Of a stretch of DNA of 64,000 nt, positions 61,923 to 64,000 are shown one piece after another. Under the pieces are notes generated by a model. The model worked only from the letters and a program-made list of their open reading frames with translations. It was not told the origin of the DNA and did not search any database. The stretch is from Sphagnum compactum. Taxonomy: Eukaryota > Bryophyta > Sphagnopsida > Sphagnales. The position numbers and the translations under genes are program-made. The stretch spans positions 9,672,001 through 9,736,000 of the forward strand of contig OZ234494.1 in assembly GCA_965153455.1 (NCBI GenBank), in the 5' to 3' direction. How positions within the stretch are numbered: the stretch's first letter is position 1; each line of letters opens with the position of its first letter.

Positions 61923-63140
61923 ATGGCGCAATCGGCTTGGAGCACGGAGTATTTCGACCAGAATGTACAGTCTCGGGAAAACTCTGCCGGCACGATCCCT
62001 ACGATCCCTCCAATGTACACGCAACCAGCCTCGGTGACAGCGACGTCCACAAAAACTGGGAGACTCCTAGGCGGTGTCAGCATCGTTCTGCGGGTGGCTA
62101 CCATACTCTTCTCTCTCATCGCCGTTGCGCTCATGGTGTCGTGGAGTCAACCGATCGAGGCACCAGACGGAACAGATTTTCTTTTCACGGACTCCATGAC
62201 TCTTACGTTCTCCGCTTTCGCAGCCTTCGAGTGAGTAGTAGTACTACTTTTTTTAATACTTGACTCTTTTGTGAGATAGCTGTTCGTCTGCATGTCTTGC
62301 TATTGCTTACCATCCTGCGATGTGATTCAGCTATCTAAATTTTTTTTCTCGTTTTATCAAGTCATGGTGAATCAAGCTCGATGAGTCTCGAAGTGAGCTT
62401 TTTTGGTAGTTTGTGATCACACTGTTCCTGAACTGGGGATTGATGCGATGAAAATGGCGGTTGAATATTGAAACCCATATATAAGATCTCGAGACTTAAC
62501 TGTAGTACTCCAAAAAAATGTTTTTTTTAATTTTTTTTTGCTAACTCTGGCTTGGCGTATCATGATGTTGATGACGAGGAATATTACAGCGCCGTGGTGG
62601 CCGTGAATGTAATCGTGACCTTCTACGCGATTGTTCAACTTATCCATACAAGCTTCATCCTGGGTCTCGGAAAAGTTTATCCACAACCGGTTGTAGCACT
62701 CGCAATCATCAGCTTCGTTTTCGATCTGGTGAGAGTCCGTACTATATCCTTATAATTTCCCACTAGATCTTCAAACCAAATTTTTTTCAGAAAATACCAG
62801 ATCGTCACTGCACTATGCTGCACATCCAGACGTTGCAATGCTGAAATTAGATAGGAATCAGTCGAGATCAGGAGTCAGGAAGTTGAACACTGAATGTATG
62901 AATACAGATCTGTATACTACTGCAAAGCTTACTCCAGAAAATGTGGGTCGTGTATAGGTGCTGGCGTTCACGTTAATTGCAGCAAGTGCAGCTGGAACAG
63001 CAATTATAGCTCCTCAACAATATACCAATGTCCCCAAAGCTCAAGCAGCTCTAGCCTTGTCCTTTGTTGCGTTCCTGTTCCTAGCCATGTCCTCTGTCTT
63101 GTCTGCGAGGCGTCTCTTTCAAATGAAGCAATATTATTAG
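61923..63140 (+). CDS. CASP-like four-transmembrane membrane protein (CASPL/UPF0497), 3 exons
   Basis: CASPs and CASP-likes are plasma-membrane proteins; CASPs scaffold Casparian-strip domains, whereas CASPLs are mostly uncharacterised. Exons 61923-62230, 62590-62728 and 62958-63140 total 630 nt, 209 aa, a typical length. A cytoplasmic N terminus of about 45 residues is followed by four membrane helices. TM1 (VSIVLRVATILFSLIAVALM) holds the family Arg, and TM3 (ALAIISFVFDLVLAF) holds the family Asp across the exon 2/3 junction. Donors are GTGAGT and GTGAGA. The exon 2 acceptor was set at 62589 (tattacag) because it alone keeps phase. The start ATG follows TTCC and is the first Met of the frame. 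Introns are short (359 and 229 bp). CASPL subgroup not assigned. Confidence 0.93.
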
Positions 63141-64000
63141 CCTTCGAGATATCACTATCTTCAACTCAGCATAGTGGGACATCTGTACATCTCATGGGTA
63201 TATAGTATAGAACACGATGCATAAAGTTCTAGAGCAGTATCAGCTCGCGGTTGAGTCGAACCGGATTTCTCCTATGTTTCACTTTCAAGGCATAATATTA
63301 TGGAAGAAAATATTGCATCACAAACGGATAACACACCTTGGAGGTCACAGAAAGAGTCAGGTCTTAGAGCAGCTGCACTGGTGTTCAGTATGTAACCCTG
63401 CAAAAATATTTCTCGCATCCAAGTTTAGTCTTTTACTAATTTCCAACCTCACTCATAAAACTAAAATTACTCGGACTGCAATGAGGTGGGAGACTAAGGG
63501 GAGACTAGTAATAGCAACCCACCTGGACCAATCAAACTATCTAGCCAATCAACAGCAGCAGGTTTTAGGTTTTCCTGTGCCTTTTACCAGCCTCAGAATC
63601 CTGGAGAAAAATGTCGGGTCGAAACTATTTTGCTCAGGAGCTAAACCGGCACGATTTGACTTTTCGTCAATTTTCTTTTTTATGCGACATACTGAACACC
63701 GGTGGAGCTCCTCTCTTACATACTTCACACCAGCAATCATGCTGGATACTTAGATGTTCATCTTAGTCACAACAAATTGCTCCTTATAGCTATGTATGCG
63801 GAGACCTGTCAGTGGTTTCTGGCTAAAATATCCAACCTCCAGTTAGGCAAGCAGAAGCTGGAAAAGCACGAAGTCTGGTGAGAGAGTTGAGAGAGGCGAC
63901 AGTCCCGAGAGACAAAAAGGAAGAGAGAGCGGATCCGTCCTTGGAAGTTGGAGGAGAACCGAGGCTGCCCTCGGAGAAAATAAATACGGAAAAGAGGGGG
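63141..64000. other. Downstream region of the CASP-like gene; possible next promoter at the edge
   Basis: The first part is presumably CASP-like 3' UTR. The last 130 bp is purine-rich (GAGAGAG words) with an AATAAATAC TATA-like string near 63979. It could be the start of another plus-strand gene, but the window ends there. Confidence 0.3.

Overview
This window is nuclear DNA from a land plant. It holds three spliced host genes of plant-specific families: a multiple-C2-domain/transmembrane protein (MCTP), a PCC13-62-type ferritin-like protein and a CASP-like membrane protein. They sit in AT-rich, transposon-laden DNA. Two clues favour a non-seed plant (lycophyte, fern or bryophyte): the MCTP gene has 14 exons where most flowering-plant copies have one, and the young Ty3/gypsy element is a chromovirus that appears to prime itself, as Tf1/Tcn1-type elements do. 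The species cannot be named from sequence alone.

Layout: 81-6835 (-) MCTP gene, ended by its stop codon at the left edge. 6.8-13.9 kb is AT-rich spacer with small diverged duplications. 13.9-18.2 kb is a decayed gag fragment split by a complete non-autonomous CACTA transposon (14564-18093, TSD ATG). 20.6-21.9 kb (-) is the ferritin-like gene. 22.64-25.7 kb (+) is a decayed gypsy RT-RNaseH-integrase block, lying tail to tail with a gag-protease block (25.72-27.13 kb, -) that has its own primer-binding site and a probable LTR (to 29.6 kb). 29919-32093 is a second CACTA element of the same family (TSD ATT). 32445-38709 is a structurally complete chromovirus (TSD GGTTG) whose LTRs differ only by one 37-bp repeat unit.

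From 38.7 to 61.8 kb no intact gene was recognised. The region contains unresolved coding-like pieces (42.7-47.1 kb), repeat arrays, an inverted-repeat element (49.3 kb), a decayed LINE reverse transcriptase (53.3-53.7 kb, -), a tRNA-type SINE head (55.5 kb, -), and a LINE 3' fragment interrupted by a complete small hAT element (55726-56299, 8-bp TSD). 61923-63140 (+) is the CASP-like gene.

The host genes have no shared pathway, although MCTP and CASP-like proteins are both plant membrane proteins. The exon models are strongly supported: each assembled CDS is a multiple of three (3147, 951 and 630 nt) with GT-AG introns. A recurring theme is that decayed transposon ORFs are broken mainly by TAG at family Gln or Trp positions, the footprint expected of cytosine-methylation decay.
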